Part shown: positions 43,222 to 50,776 of the stretch, piece after piece
How positions within the stretch are numbered: the first letter of the stretch is position 1
Layout of the letters: each line of letters opens with the position of its first letter
Assembly (NCBI GenBank): GCA_945897795.1
Contig: CAMDFT010000012.1
Location: forward strand, 1-53,147
Direction of reading: 5' to 3'
DNA length: 53,147 nucleotides
Source of the DNA: Limnohabitans sp. Rim8
GTDB lineage: Bacteria; Pseudomonadota; Gammaproteobacteria; Burkholderiales; Burkholderiaceae_C
Translations under genes and position numbers: made by a program
The notes under the pieces: model-generated
The model's database searches: none
The model's input: only the letters and a program-made list of their open reading frames with translations
What the model was told of the DNA's origin: nothing

Positions 43222-44163
43222 TCAGAGTTCGTAATCGTTGACGTGGCCCGTCATGGCTTTGGCAATCAGCGGTGCGGTCAGGCGGTCGCTCAGCAGTTCG
43301 GCAAATTGGTACACAAACTGACGCAAGTAGGCCCCGCGCTTAAAAGCCACGCGGGCCACGTTCATGCCGAGCAGTTGGCCCAGGGGGCGCACGGCCAGGT
43401 CTTTGATCGGGTCGTCTTGCACGGCCATCTCGGCCACGATGCCAATGCCCAGGCCCAGGCGCACATAGGTTTTGATGACGTCGGAGTCGATGGCTTCGAG
43501 GGCAATGCGGGGCGTGATTTTTTTGGCCGCAAAGGCCTGGTCAATTCGGCTGCGACCGGTGAACGAGGGGTGGTAAGTGATGAGCGGTTCGCTGGCGATG
43601 TCTTCGAGCGAGAGGTGGCTTTTGCTGGCCAGGGGATGGTCTAACGGCAGCACCAGCACGTGTTGCCACTCGTAGCAAGGCAGGGTCACCAAGTCTTCGT
43701 AGGCGGACAGGGATTCGGTGGCGATGCCGATCTCAGCCGTGTCGTCCAACAGCATTTTGGCCACTTGGTCGGGCGCGCCCTGGTGCAGGCTGATGTTGAC
43801 CTTGGGGTATTTGTCGCGCAGTTTGGCCACAGGCACAGGCAACACATAACGGGCCTGGGTGTGGGTGGTGGCAATCGACAAAGTGCCGCTGTCCTGGGCG
43901 CTGTATTGCTCACCAATTTTGCGCAGGTTGCCCACTTCGCGCAGGATCAGCTCGATGCTTTGCAGCACGTGCAGGCCGGGTTCGGTGATGCGTTTGAGCC
44001 GTTTGCCATGACGGGCAAAGATGTCGATGCCCAGTTCCTCTTCCAACTCGATGATGGCCTTGGACACCCCGGGCTGCGAGGTGTGCAGGGCTTTGGCGGT
44101 TTCGGTCAGGTTGAGGTTGCGGCGGGCGGCTTCTTGGACGAAGCGGAATTGGTGCAGGTTCAT
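43222..44163 (-). CDS. cysB: CysB-type LysR regulator of sulfur assimilation
   Basis: 313 residues. MNLHQFRFVQEAARRNLNLTE and the HTH region (ALHTSQPGVSKAIIELEEEL) are the CysB/Cbl pattern, not a generic LysR. The effector domain contains TTHTQARYVLP, the loop where CysB binds sulfate or thiosulfate/O-acetylserine. It activates genes for sulfate uptake and reduction. Downstream on the same strand is a methionine-type aminotransferase, and upstream a siroheme-type chelatase, making a small sulfur cluster. Cbl is the alternative name. Confidence 0.9.
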   Translation of the reverse strand: MNLHQFRFVQEAARRNLNLTETAKALHTSQPGVSKAIIELEEELGIDIFARHGKRLKRITEPGLHVLQSIELILREVGNLRKIGEQYSAQDSGTLSIATTHTQARYVLPVPVAKLRDKYPKVNISLHQGAPDQVAKMLLDDTAEIGIATESLSAYEDLVTLPCYEWQHVLVLPLDHPLASKSHLSLEDIASEPLITYHPSFTGRSRIDQAFAAKKITPRIALEAIDSDVIKTYVRLGLGIGIVAEMAVQDDPIKDLAVRPLGQLLGMNVARVAFKRGAYLRQFVYQFAELLSDRLTAPLIAKAMTGHVNDYEL

Positions 44164-44210
44164 ATGTTTATGGGTATATGGATTGCCTGCATTATGCTTT
44201 ACGTGTCTTA

Positions 44211-44594
44211 TTAAACCAATCCGGCCGCGATTTCGGCCATGAGCGCCGTCATGGCGGGGTGTTCACCGATGGCGGGCAAGAGTTCAAACGACATTTGCGG
44301 GTAGGCCTCGGTCAAGCCTTGAACCAGTTCGGGCAGGTCTTCGCGGGCGTGTCGGCCCACGCCCAAAAACATGGGCACGATGCGCACACGGGCCACGCCT
44401 TGTTTCATCAGCACTTCCACAGTGTGGGGCAGGTCGGGCTCGGTCAGCTCCAAAAAAGCCACGGCCACAGGCAGGCCGGGGTGCTGCGCACGCATCCGCT
44501 CGGCCACGGCGTCGATCGGCAAGCGCCACAGCGGGTCACGCGAGCCATGGGCGAACAAAATCACACCGCTTGCTTCGGTCATGGGGCTTGTCAT
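44211..44594 (-). CDS. Short CbiX-type chelatase (sirohydrochlorin cobalto/ferrochelatase family)
   Basis: 127 residues from the ATG at 44594, overlapping the lptG stop by 4 bases; a second ATG at 44582 is possible. VILFAHGSRDPLWRLP carries the metal-binding His16, and VPMFLGVGRHAREDLPEL the second His, as in CbiX-S/SirB. These short forms act as homodimers and insert Co or Fe into sirohydrochlorin; Fe gives siroheme for sulfite and nitrite reductase, which suits the cysB neighbour (46 bases downstream). It is translationally coupled to lptG by the overlap. Confidence 0.88.
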   Translation of the reverse strand: MTSPMTEASGVILFAHGSRDPLWRLPIDAVAERMRAQHPGLPVAVAFLELTEPDLPHTVEVLMKQGVARVRIVPMFLGVGRHAREDLPELVQGLTEAYPQMSFELLPAIGEHPAMTALMAEIAAGLV

Positions 44595-45697
44595 CGTCTT
44601 AAAACCATCCACCAAAAGGCCGCCAGTGAAACGGCGCTGTAAATGAGCGCGGGTGCAGCCGAAGTCAACAGGGGTTGCCAGTTGTTCAGGTTGCCGATGT
44701 GGCTGAAAACGCTGTTGAGCAGCGAAAAACTGATGCCTGCGAGCACGCCTGCAAAAACGTGCCCAGCGATTTGTCCCGAGCGGAAATGCAAATAGGCAAA
44801 GGGCAGGGCCAACACCAGCATGACCAGGCAACTTAAGGGGTAAAACACTTTGCGCCAAAACTCGATGTCGTAGCGTTGCGCGTTCTGGTTGTTGGCCGAC
44901 AGGTGGCGAATGTAGCTGAACAACTCCCAGGTGCTCATGCGGTCTGGGCTGAGCAAAGCGGCAGCCACCATGTCGCTGCTGATGTCGGTAGCCCAGATTT
45001 TGTTGGCAAGCTGGGTGGCACTGAATGGCGTGGGGTTGGCTGTGCTGGGTAAGAGAATCGATTTTTCTTCCACTTCGCGCAGCTGCCACTGGCCTGGCTC
45101 AATCAGTGCCTGGCGGGCTGTGGTGATGCTCAAAAGCTGGCCTTTTTCATTGAAGGCATGAATGCGCACGTCTTGCATCTGGCTGATGCCGTCAAAGCGG
45201 CGCACGTTGACCGCGTATTGCTGGCCACCCTGCTTCTCGCGCAACCAAGCACCGGTTTGGCCTGTGGTCAGCTGGCCCATAAAAGGGGCCTTGAATTGCT
45301 GTGCCTGTCGTTCTGCCCAGGGCGAGGCGTAGTCACCAAAAAAGAAGGTGATGGCCACAAACACCAGGCCCAGCTTGAGCAGCGAGGAAAGCGCCATCCA
45401 GGGCTCAAGACCCCCTGTGCGCAAGATGGTGAATTCGGAACTTTGGGCCAAACGCGCCATGACAAAGATGCTGCCAATCAGCACCGAGATCGGCAGCAAT
45501 TCGTAAATGTGGTCGGGCGTTTTCAGGGCGATGAAGAGCAGGGCGTGCTGCAACTGGTAACCCTGAGCCGCATGACGCGTCAAAGCCTGCAGCTCGTCAA
45601 TCAGGTCAAAAAACAAGAACAAGGCCAAAAAGCCCAGGGCCACAAAGACCACGGCGCGGATGATTTCGCCGTAAAGCAACTGGCGCACGGTTTTCAT
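44591..45697 (-). CDS. lptG: LPS export ABC transporter permease LptG
   Basis: 368 residues from the ATG at 45697, which overlaps the lptF stop by 4 bases. Start [23 protein letters not shown] is typical of LptG. Six membrane helices are predicted, three at each end, with a large periplasmic beta-jellyroll part (about 120-260) between. LSCLVMLVLALPFAYLHFRSG is the family signature in the fourth to fifth helix region. With LptF and the ATPase LptB it pulls lipopolysaccharide from the inner membrane to the LptC-A-D bridge. Confidence 0.95.
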   Translation of the reverse strand: MKTVRQLLYGEIIRAVVFVALGFLALFLFFDLIDELQALTRHAAQGYQLQHALLFIALKTPDHIYELLPISVLIGSIFVMARLAQSSEFTILRTGGLEPWMALSSLLKLGLVFVAITFFFGDYASPWAERQAQQFKAPFMGQLTTGQTGAWLREKQGGQQYAVNVRRFDGISQMQDVRIHAFNEKGQLLSITTARQALIEPGQWQLREVEEKSILLPSTANPTPFSATQLANKIWATDISSDMVAAALLSPDRMSTWELFSYIRHLSANNQNAQRYDIEFWRKVFYPLSCLVMLVLALPFAYLHFRSGQIAGHVFAGVLAGISFSLLNSVFSHIGNLNNWQPLLTSAAPALIYSAVSLAAFWWMVLRR

Positions 45698-46803
45698 GCG
45701 GTGGCCTCCCGATTTGAGCGCACATGAAGGATCAGGTGCCGCCAACTCCAGTTCATGTGGCGCAGGCCCAGCCACACCATGGCAACAGCCATGACGCCGC
45801 CGTGCAGGAGCAGCATGAAGGGCAGGGCACCGATGCGGCCCGCACCGATCCAGTTTTGCCCCACGGTGAGCAAGTTGTAGTACGCCACAAAAACAAACAG
45901 CGCCAAACCCAGGTGGTAGCTGCGGCCAACCCGGGGGTTGACCGCAGACAGCGCCAGTGCCATCAGGATCAAATTGATGGCGGTGAACAGCAGACCGATG
46001 CGCCAGGCCAGTTCAGCATGGTTGGCGGGCGTGGGTTGTTCAAACAGTTGCCAGGTGGTGCTTTGGCGGCTGTTGCGAACCGAATTGGGGGGCATGGAGT
46101 TGGCATCAATCAGCAGTTGGTAGCGGTCAAACTGGGTCAGCCGGGTTTCACCCGTGGCGAGGACGGAGAGCCATTGCTGACCGTTTTCCAGAAACAGGAA
46201 CCGGTCGTTGCCTACAAATTCGACCCGCCCGCGTGAGGCCGTGGTCACGCTTTCGAACTGGTCGTCGCGGCTAGAAACAAACACGTTGTTGCCCGTACGT
46301 TCGCCCGGGCTGTCTTTGTCAATGAAAAAGACCCGGTTGCCGCCTGCGGACTCTTGAAACTGGCCGGGCGCGATGCGCTCGACGTCATTGCGTTTTTCAA
46401 AGCGCTGGCGCAAGTCCTGGATTTGCTGTTGACTCCAGGGCCAAACAAACAGGGCCAGCAGGGCAATCACCAGCAAAATGGGCCAGGCAAAGCGAAACAG
46501 GGGCTGGATGAACTGGCCCAAGCCTTGGCCGCTGGAAAACCAGATGACCATTTCACTTTCGCCGTACATGCGCGATAAAGTGGCCACGCATGAAATAAAA
46601 AGGCTCAAGGTGATGATGGTGGTCATGTGACCCAGCACGCTGAAACCCATGACCAGCATCACCTCGGATGGGTTCACGCTGCCCCGGCTGGCCTGACCCA
46701 AGGTGCGGATCAAGATGATGGTCATCACGATGGTCACCAAAATGACCAGCGTGGCACCAAAATTGCGGGCAAGGTCTTTGCGTAATGAGGAATGGAATAA
46801 CAT
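45694..46803 (-). CDS. lptF: LPS export ABC transporter permease LptF
   Basis: 369 residues from the ATG at 46803 ([19 protein letters not shown]); the frame is open to 46845 across the pepA start. Six helices with a periplasmic jellyroll between, as in Lpt[26 protein letters not shown] is characteristic. It forms the heterodimer with LptG. Its start is only 24 bases from the divergent pepA start, so the promoters of both must overlap each other or each other's coding DNA. Confidence 0.95.
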   Translation of the reverse strand: MLFHSSLRKDLARNFGATLVILVTIVMTIILIRTLGQASRGSVNPSEVMLVMGFSVLGHMTTIITLSLFISCVATLSRMYGESEMVIWFSSGQGLGQFIQPLFRFAWPILLVIALLALFVWPWSQQQIQDLRQRFEKRNDVERIAPGQFQESAGGNRVFFIDKDSPGERTGNNVFVSSRDDQFESVTTASRGRVEFVGNDRFLFLENGQQWLSVLATGETRLTQFDRYQLLIDANSMPPNSVRNSRQSTTWQLFEQPTPANHAELAWRIGLLFTAINLILMALALSAVNPRVGRSYHLGLALFVFVAYYNLLTVGQNWIGAGRIGALPFMLLLHGGVMAVAMVWLGLRHMNWSWRHLILHVRSNREATA

Positions 46804-46827
46804 TGGCAAAACAGGAAAACCCGAATT

Positions 46828-48372
46828 ATGAACTTCGAATTTCAAAAGCTCTCTTTGTCACACGCCATGACCGCTTCGGTGGACGCTCTGGTGGTGCTTT
46901 GGCCCAGCCAGGTGCAGCCCGATACCCAGGCGGTGGAGCCAGTGTCACGCTTGTTGGCCCAGGCCATTGCCCACGGTGATTTTGAACTCAAGGCCGGTGC
47001 CGTACTGACTTTGTACAGCCAGCCGGGCATGGCCGCCCGGCACGTGGTGGTGGCCTGCAGCGCTGACAACCAGCCCGGTCAGATTCGCAGTGCCATGCAT
47101 GCGGCTTGGGGGGCACTCAAGGCGGGCAAGATCAAACGTTTGGGGTTGCACGTGGTGGGTGATGCGTCTGCCCAAGGCCTGCAAATGGCGCTCAGCAGTC
47201 TGGCCGATGCCAGCTACAGCTACACCACCACCCTCAGCAAGCCCAAGGCCCGCACGCTCAAGCAGGTGCTGGTCAGCGCCACGCACGACAGGGCTGAACT
47301 GCGCCAAGCGGTGTCCCAGGCCCAGGCCCTGGTGGCCGGGGTCGAGTTGGCCAAAGAGTGGGCCAACCGCCCGGCCAACCATGCCACGCCCACACACTTG
47401 GCCGAGACGGCCAAAAGCATTGCCTCGGGCCGCTCTTTCAAATGCGAGGTGCTGGGCCCCAAAGAGGTGGCCAAGTTGGGCATGGGCGCTTTCATGGCCG
47501 TGGCCCAGGGCGCAGCCGAGCCTTTGCGCTTCATCGTCATGCGTTACAACGGCGCGGCGGCCTCTCAGGCCCCGGTGGTGTTGGTGGGCAAGGGCATCAC
47601 CTTTGACACAGGCGGTATTTCCATGAAGCCTGCGGCCGAGATGGACGAAATGAAATACGACATGGGCGGCGCGGCCAGCGTGCTCGGCGTGTTCAAGGCC
47701 CTCGGCGAACTCCAGCCCCGCATCAATGTGGTCGGCCTGATCCCAGCCACCGAAAACATGCCGGATGGCCTGGCTGTGAAGCCGGGCGATGTGGTGACCA
47801 GCATGAGCGGGCAGACCATTGAAATCTTGAATACCGATGCCGAGGGCCGTCTGGTGCTGTGTGATGCGCTGACCTATGCCGAGCGCTTCAAGCCACAAGC
47901 CGTGATCGACATCGCCACCCTGACGGGCGCCTGCGTGATCGCGCTGGGCGCGGTGCGTACGGGCCTGTTTTCAAGCGACGACGCGCTGGCCCTGCAGCTT
48001 CAGCACGCGGGCGAGGCCTCGGGCGACACCTGCTGGCGCATGCCTTTGGATGACGACTATGCCGAGGGCCTGAAGTCGCGCTTTGCCGATGTGGCCAACG
48101 TGGCTGGCCGGGCCGCGGGCTCGGTCACGGCTGCCAAGTTTTTACAGCGATTTACCAAGAGCTTTGCCTGGGCGCACCTGGACATCGCGGGCACCGCTTG
48201 GCGCAGTGGAGCGGCCAAGGGGGCCACAGGACGGCCCGTGGGCTTACTTTTGCAGTACCTGCTGACCGCTGCGCAAGCAACGCCTGCGGTTAAATCCCAG
48301 GGCAAATCCAAAGCTGCGGTCAAGTCGGTCGTGAAGGGCAAAGCCAAAGCGCGCACTGCGGACAAGGCTTGA
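46828..48372 (+). CDS. pepA: Leucyl aminopeptidase (M17)
   Basis: 514 residues. The M17 catalytic half has [15 protein letters not shown] with the metal-binding Lys/Asp, [13 protein letters not shown], and the hallmark [14 protein letters not shown]. The N-terminal half is the smaller, variable domain. The last 26 residues after [11 protein letters not shown] are a Lys/Ala/Val-rich tail ([20 protein letters not shown]) not present in E. coli PepA. The enzyme is a hexameric Zn/Mn exopeptidase cleaving N-terminal Leu and others; E. coli PepA also binds DNA. AGGA (46813-46816) serves as ribosome site. holC follows by 31 bases. Confidence 0.95.
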   Translation: MNFEFQKLSLSHAMTASVDALVVLWPSQVQPDTQAVEPVSRLLAQAIAHGDFELKAGAVLTLYSQPGMAARHVVVACSADNQPGQIRSAMHAAWGALKAGKIKRLGLHVVGDASAQGLQMALSSLADASYSYTTTLSKPKARTLKQVLVSATHDRAELRQAVSQAQALVAGVELAKEWANRPANHATPTHLAETAKSIASGRSFKCEVLGPKEVAKLGMGAFMAVAQGAAEPLRFIVMRYNGAAASQAPVVLVGKGITFDTGGISMKPAAEMDEMKYDMGGAASVLGVFKALGELQPRINVVGLIPATENMPDGLAVKPGDVVTSMSGQTIEILNTDAEGRLVLCDALTYAERFKPQAVIDIATLTGACVIALGAVRTGLFSSDDALALQLQHAGEASGDTCWRMPLDDDYAEGLKSRFADVANVAGRAAGSVTAAKFLQRFTKSFAWAHLDIAGTAWRSGAAKGATGRPVGLLLQYLLTAAQATPAVKSQGKSKAAVKSVVKGKAKARTADKA

Positions 48373-48403
48373 GCTTCCAGCTGGCACCAAGCCACTTGTA
48401 CCC

Positions 48404-48838
48404 ATGACCCGCATTGAGTTTCACTTCAATACTGGCGAACGACTGCTGCACACTTGCCGCTTGCTGCGCAAGGCGCGTGCTCAAAATTTGCGCATCGCGG
48501 TGGTGGGTGCCCCCGCCACGCTCAAGCAACTCGACGCCGAGCTGTGGCGCTTTCAGGATGTGTCATTTCTGGCGCATTGCAACGCCCAAGACGCCCCGGA
48601 TGTTCAGCATGCTTCGCCTGTGGCGCTAGGACCGGATCCACACGCCTGGGGCATCGACGAGGTGTTGATGAACTTGGGCGATGAGGTGCCTTTGGGCTTC
48701 GATCGCTTTGCCCGCTTGATTGAGATTGTTTCCAACGACGAGCACGGTCGCGACCAAGCCCGGATGCGTTGGAAGCATTACAAAAGCCTCGGTTACGAAC
48801 TTTTACAACACGATTTGTCCAAGGTGGCCCACACATGA
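48404..48838 (+). CDS. holC: DNA polymerase III chi subunit
   Basis: 144 residues. MTRIEFHFNTGERLLHTCRLLRKA is the chi start, and the pattern LDAELWRFQDVSFLAHC followed by GDEVPLGFDRFARLIEIVSNDEHGRDQARMRWKHYKSLGYELLQHDL is the typical C-terminal half. Chi links the clamp-loader to single-stranded-DNA-binding protein. The position after pepA is the same in many proteobacteria. The stop overlaps the next gene by 4 bases. Confidence 0.95.
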   Translation: MTRIEFHFNTGERLLHTCRLLRKARAQNLRIAVVGAPATLKQLDAELWRFQDVSFLAHCNAQDAPDVQHASPVALGPDPHAWGIDEVLMNLGDEVPLGFDRFARLIEIVSNDEHGRDQARMRWKHYKSLGYELLQHDLSKVAHT

Positions 48839-49110
48839 CGCAAGCTGAAACACCTTCTTCGAGCCCACCTGTCGCTCCGGATCAAATTCCGACTTTGACT
48901 CAGGACATGGCGTTGGTCCAAGTGCCGCAGGCAGTGCATGTGGCGCTGGATGCGCGGGTCGCCGAGAAACAGGCTTTGATGGCCTTGTCATCGGATCTGC
49001 TTGAAAATCTCCGCCCAGAAATTGAGCGTTTGACGGCGGATTTGGTGCAAAGAACCTTGCAAAGTGTTTGGGACAAGCGCGCGCGGACTTTCGATGGTTT
49101 TGAGGCCTGA
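48835..49110 (+). CDS. Small hypothetical protein downstream of holC
   Basis: 91 residues from the ATG at 48835 (overlap ATGA with holC). The N-terminal third is Pro/Ser/Thr-rich and probably disordered; residues about 38-85 look helical and charged (DARVAEKQALMALSSDLLEN, then LRPEIERLTADLVQRTLQSV). No signal peptide or membrane helix. I see no domain I can name. The close coupling suggests it is made with HolC, and similar small genes sit here in related bacteria, as far as I recall; a role in replication is only a guess. Confidence 0.75.
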   Translation: MTQAETPSSSPPVAPDQIPTLTQDMALVQVPQAVHVALDARVAEKQALMALSSDLLENLRPEIERLTADLVQRTLQSVWDKRARTFDGFEA

Positions 49111-49214
49111 TGTTCCGAGCACACAGGTTTTGGTTTTTCCTGAGTTACAGAAGCGCTTTTTTGCAGTATCTTTACGGCTTGCTTGATTGAAGCAAATTTA
49201 TTTTCGGAGTTTCT

Positions 49215-50381
49215 ATGAAATTAACTGGTTCACGTTCTTTGACCGTGGTGTCTGTTGCCGTTGCGGCAGTGGTTTTGGCCGCTTGCGGCAAAAAAGAAGT
49301 TGTATCGACCGAACTGGTCGTCAAAATCGGTCACGTGGGTCCTGTCAGCGGTGCCATCGCCCACTTGGGCAAGGACAACGAAAACGGTGCCCGTATGGCC
49401 ATCGAAGAGCTGAACGCTGCGGGCCTGAAGATTGGCGACAAAACTGCCAAATTCGAGTTGTTGGCTGAAGACGACGCAGCCGACCCCAAGCAGGGCACAG
49501 CCGCAGCGCAAAAATTGGTCGACGCCAAAGTCAATGGCGTGATCGGTCACCTGAACTCGGGCACGACTATTCCTGCTTCGCAGCTTTACAACGGCGCTGG
49601 CATTCCCCAAATCTCTCCATCGGCCACCAACCCCAAGTACACCCGTCAGGGTTACGCGGGCGCTTTCCGCGTGGTGGCTGACGACGTGCACTTGGGCGGC
49701 ACGCTCGGTAAATACGCTGTGGAGACCCTCAAGGGCAAGAGCATCGCCGTCATCGACGACCGCACTGCCTACGGCCAGGGCGTGGCTGAAGAATTCAAGA
49801 AAGCTGTGGCTGCGGCCGGTGGCTCTGTTGTGGGCCACGAGTTCACCACCGACAAAGCTTCTGACTTCAATGCCATCCTGACCACCCTGAAGGCCAAGAA
49901 GCCCGATATCGTGTTCTTTGGCGGTATGGACGCTGTGGCTGGCCCGATGTTGCGCCAGATGAAGTCTTTGGGCATCAATGCCAAGTTCATGGGCGGTGAC
50001 GGCATCTGCACAGCCGAATTGGCCAAGTTGGCCGGTGACGCCATGAAAGACGAAGGCGTGATCTGCGCTGAAGCCGGTGGCGTTGAAGGCGAGCAGAAAG
50101 TCGGCATGGACAAGTTCCGTACAGACTTCAAAGCCAAGTACAACGCTGACGTGCAGGTGTATGCCCCCTACGTTTACGACGCCGTCAAAGTCATGGCCAC
50201 TGCCATGGTCAACGCAGGTTCAGCCGATCCTGCCAAGTACCTGCCTGCTTTGAAAAGCATCAATTACAAAGGCGTGACTGGCAACATCGCTTTCGATGAA
50301 AAAGGCGACATCAAAAACGGTGCTTTGACATTGTTCACCTACAAAGGCGGCGAGCGTTCACAGATCGCTGTGGTTCGCTGA
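49215..50381 (+). CDS. Branched-chain amino acid ABC transporter substrate-binding protein (LivK/LivJ type)
   Basis: 388 residues. N-terminal signal with hydrophobic core (TVVSVAVAAVVLAACGKKE); LAAC fits a lipobox with Cys24, so it may be lipid-anchored rather than free. The mature protein is a type I periplasmic-binding fold: IGHVGPVSGAIAHLGKDNENGARMA, the ligand loop GHLNSGTTIPASQLYN, ISPSATNPKYTRQGYAGAFR, and the tyrosine-rich VQVYAPYVYDAVKVMATAM. It binds leucine, isoleucine, valine or a similar amino acid. No permease or ATPase gene is beside it. A strong terminator follows at once, so it is a single-gene unit. Confidence 0.92.
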   Translation: MKLTGSRSLTVVSVAVAAVVLAACGKKEVVSTELVVKIGHVGPVSGAIAHLGKDNENGARMAIEELNAAGLKIGDKTAKFELLAEDDAADPKQGTAAAQKLVDAKVNGVIGHLNSGTTIPASQLYNGAGIPQISPSATNPKYTRQGYAGAFRVVADDVHLGGTLGKYAVETLKGKSIAVIDDRTAYGQGVAEEFKKAVAAAGGSVVGHEFTTDKASDFNAILTTLKAKKPDIVFFGGMDAVAGPMLRQMKSLGINAKFMGGDGICTAELAKLAGDAMKDEGVICAEAGGVEGEQKVGMDKFRTDFKAKYNADVQVYAPYVYDAVKVMATAMVNAGSADPAKYLPALKSINYKGVTGNIAFDEKGDIKNGALTLFTYKGGERSQIAVVR

Positions 50382-50387
50382 TGTGTT

Positions 50388-50414
50388 GGCCCTCCTGATA
50401 GGGAGGGCCTTGTT
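50388..50414 (+). terminator. Rho-independent terminator after the livK-type gene
   Basis: GGCCCTCC (50388-50395), loop TGATAG, GGAGGGCC (50402-50409), then TTGTTT. It starts 7 bases after the stop codon. Confidence 0.85.
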
Positions 50415-50452
50415 TCAAGGGCAGCAAGATGCTGCGCTTGAAACCACAGACG

Positions 50453-50484
50453 AAAAAAGCCTGCACACTGTGCAGGCTTTTTTG
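50453..50484. terminator. Second terminator hairpin, bidirectional
   Basis: AGCCTGCAC (50458-50466), loop ACT, GTGCAGGCT (50470-50478), flanked by six A before and a T run after. It can end plus-strand transcripts leaking from the livK-type gene and minus-strand transcripts of tRNA-Ser, whose 3' end is 4 bases past the T run. Confidence 0.85.
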
Positions 50485-50487
50485 TTC

Positions 50488-50578
50488 TGGCGGAGCAGGC
50501 GGGATTCGAACCCGCGGTGGGCTATTAACCCACACACGCTTTCCAGGCGTGCGACTTAAACCACTCATCCACCGCTCC
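50488..50578 (-). tRNA. tRNA-Ser (anticodon GGA)
   Basis: 91 bases including encoded CCA. Acceptor GGAGCGG pairs with CTGCTCC (one G-U); anticodon stem-loop CGCCTGGAAAGCG gives GGA, reading UCC and UCU; a long variable arm (GTGGGTTAATAGCCCAC) marks it as tRNA-Ser; T arm CGGGTTCGAATCCCG is canonical. Confidence 0.95.
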
Positions 50579-50776
50579 GAAGCCTTTGATTGTACCAGTG
50601 GGAAAACTGCTTTTCGCAGGCCCCCAGCATTTCTTCTGCTTTGCCGGCAGCATGCAGTCTCAGGGGTTTTTTGCCAATTTCTGATCTGTGTCGCTCAACA
50701 GGGGCTTTTTGTCCTTAAACTTCGCCACAGTTTCAAATCCCTTTGACCTTTCTTTGGCGCACAGCCCCATCAGCCC
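50579..50776. other. Intergenic region before the basic amino acid decarboxylase
   Basis: About 200 bases. It must hold the tRNA-Ser promoter (minus strand) and that of the decarboxylase (plus strand). I see no repeat, riboswitch-like fold or convincing promoter pair in it. Confidence 0.4.

Noticed and set aside
50488-50578. tRNA-Ser as an integration (att) site for a mobile element
   Set aside because: No integrase, repeated tRNA 3' end or foreign base composition is seen on either side.
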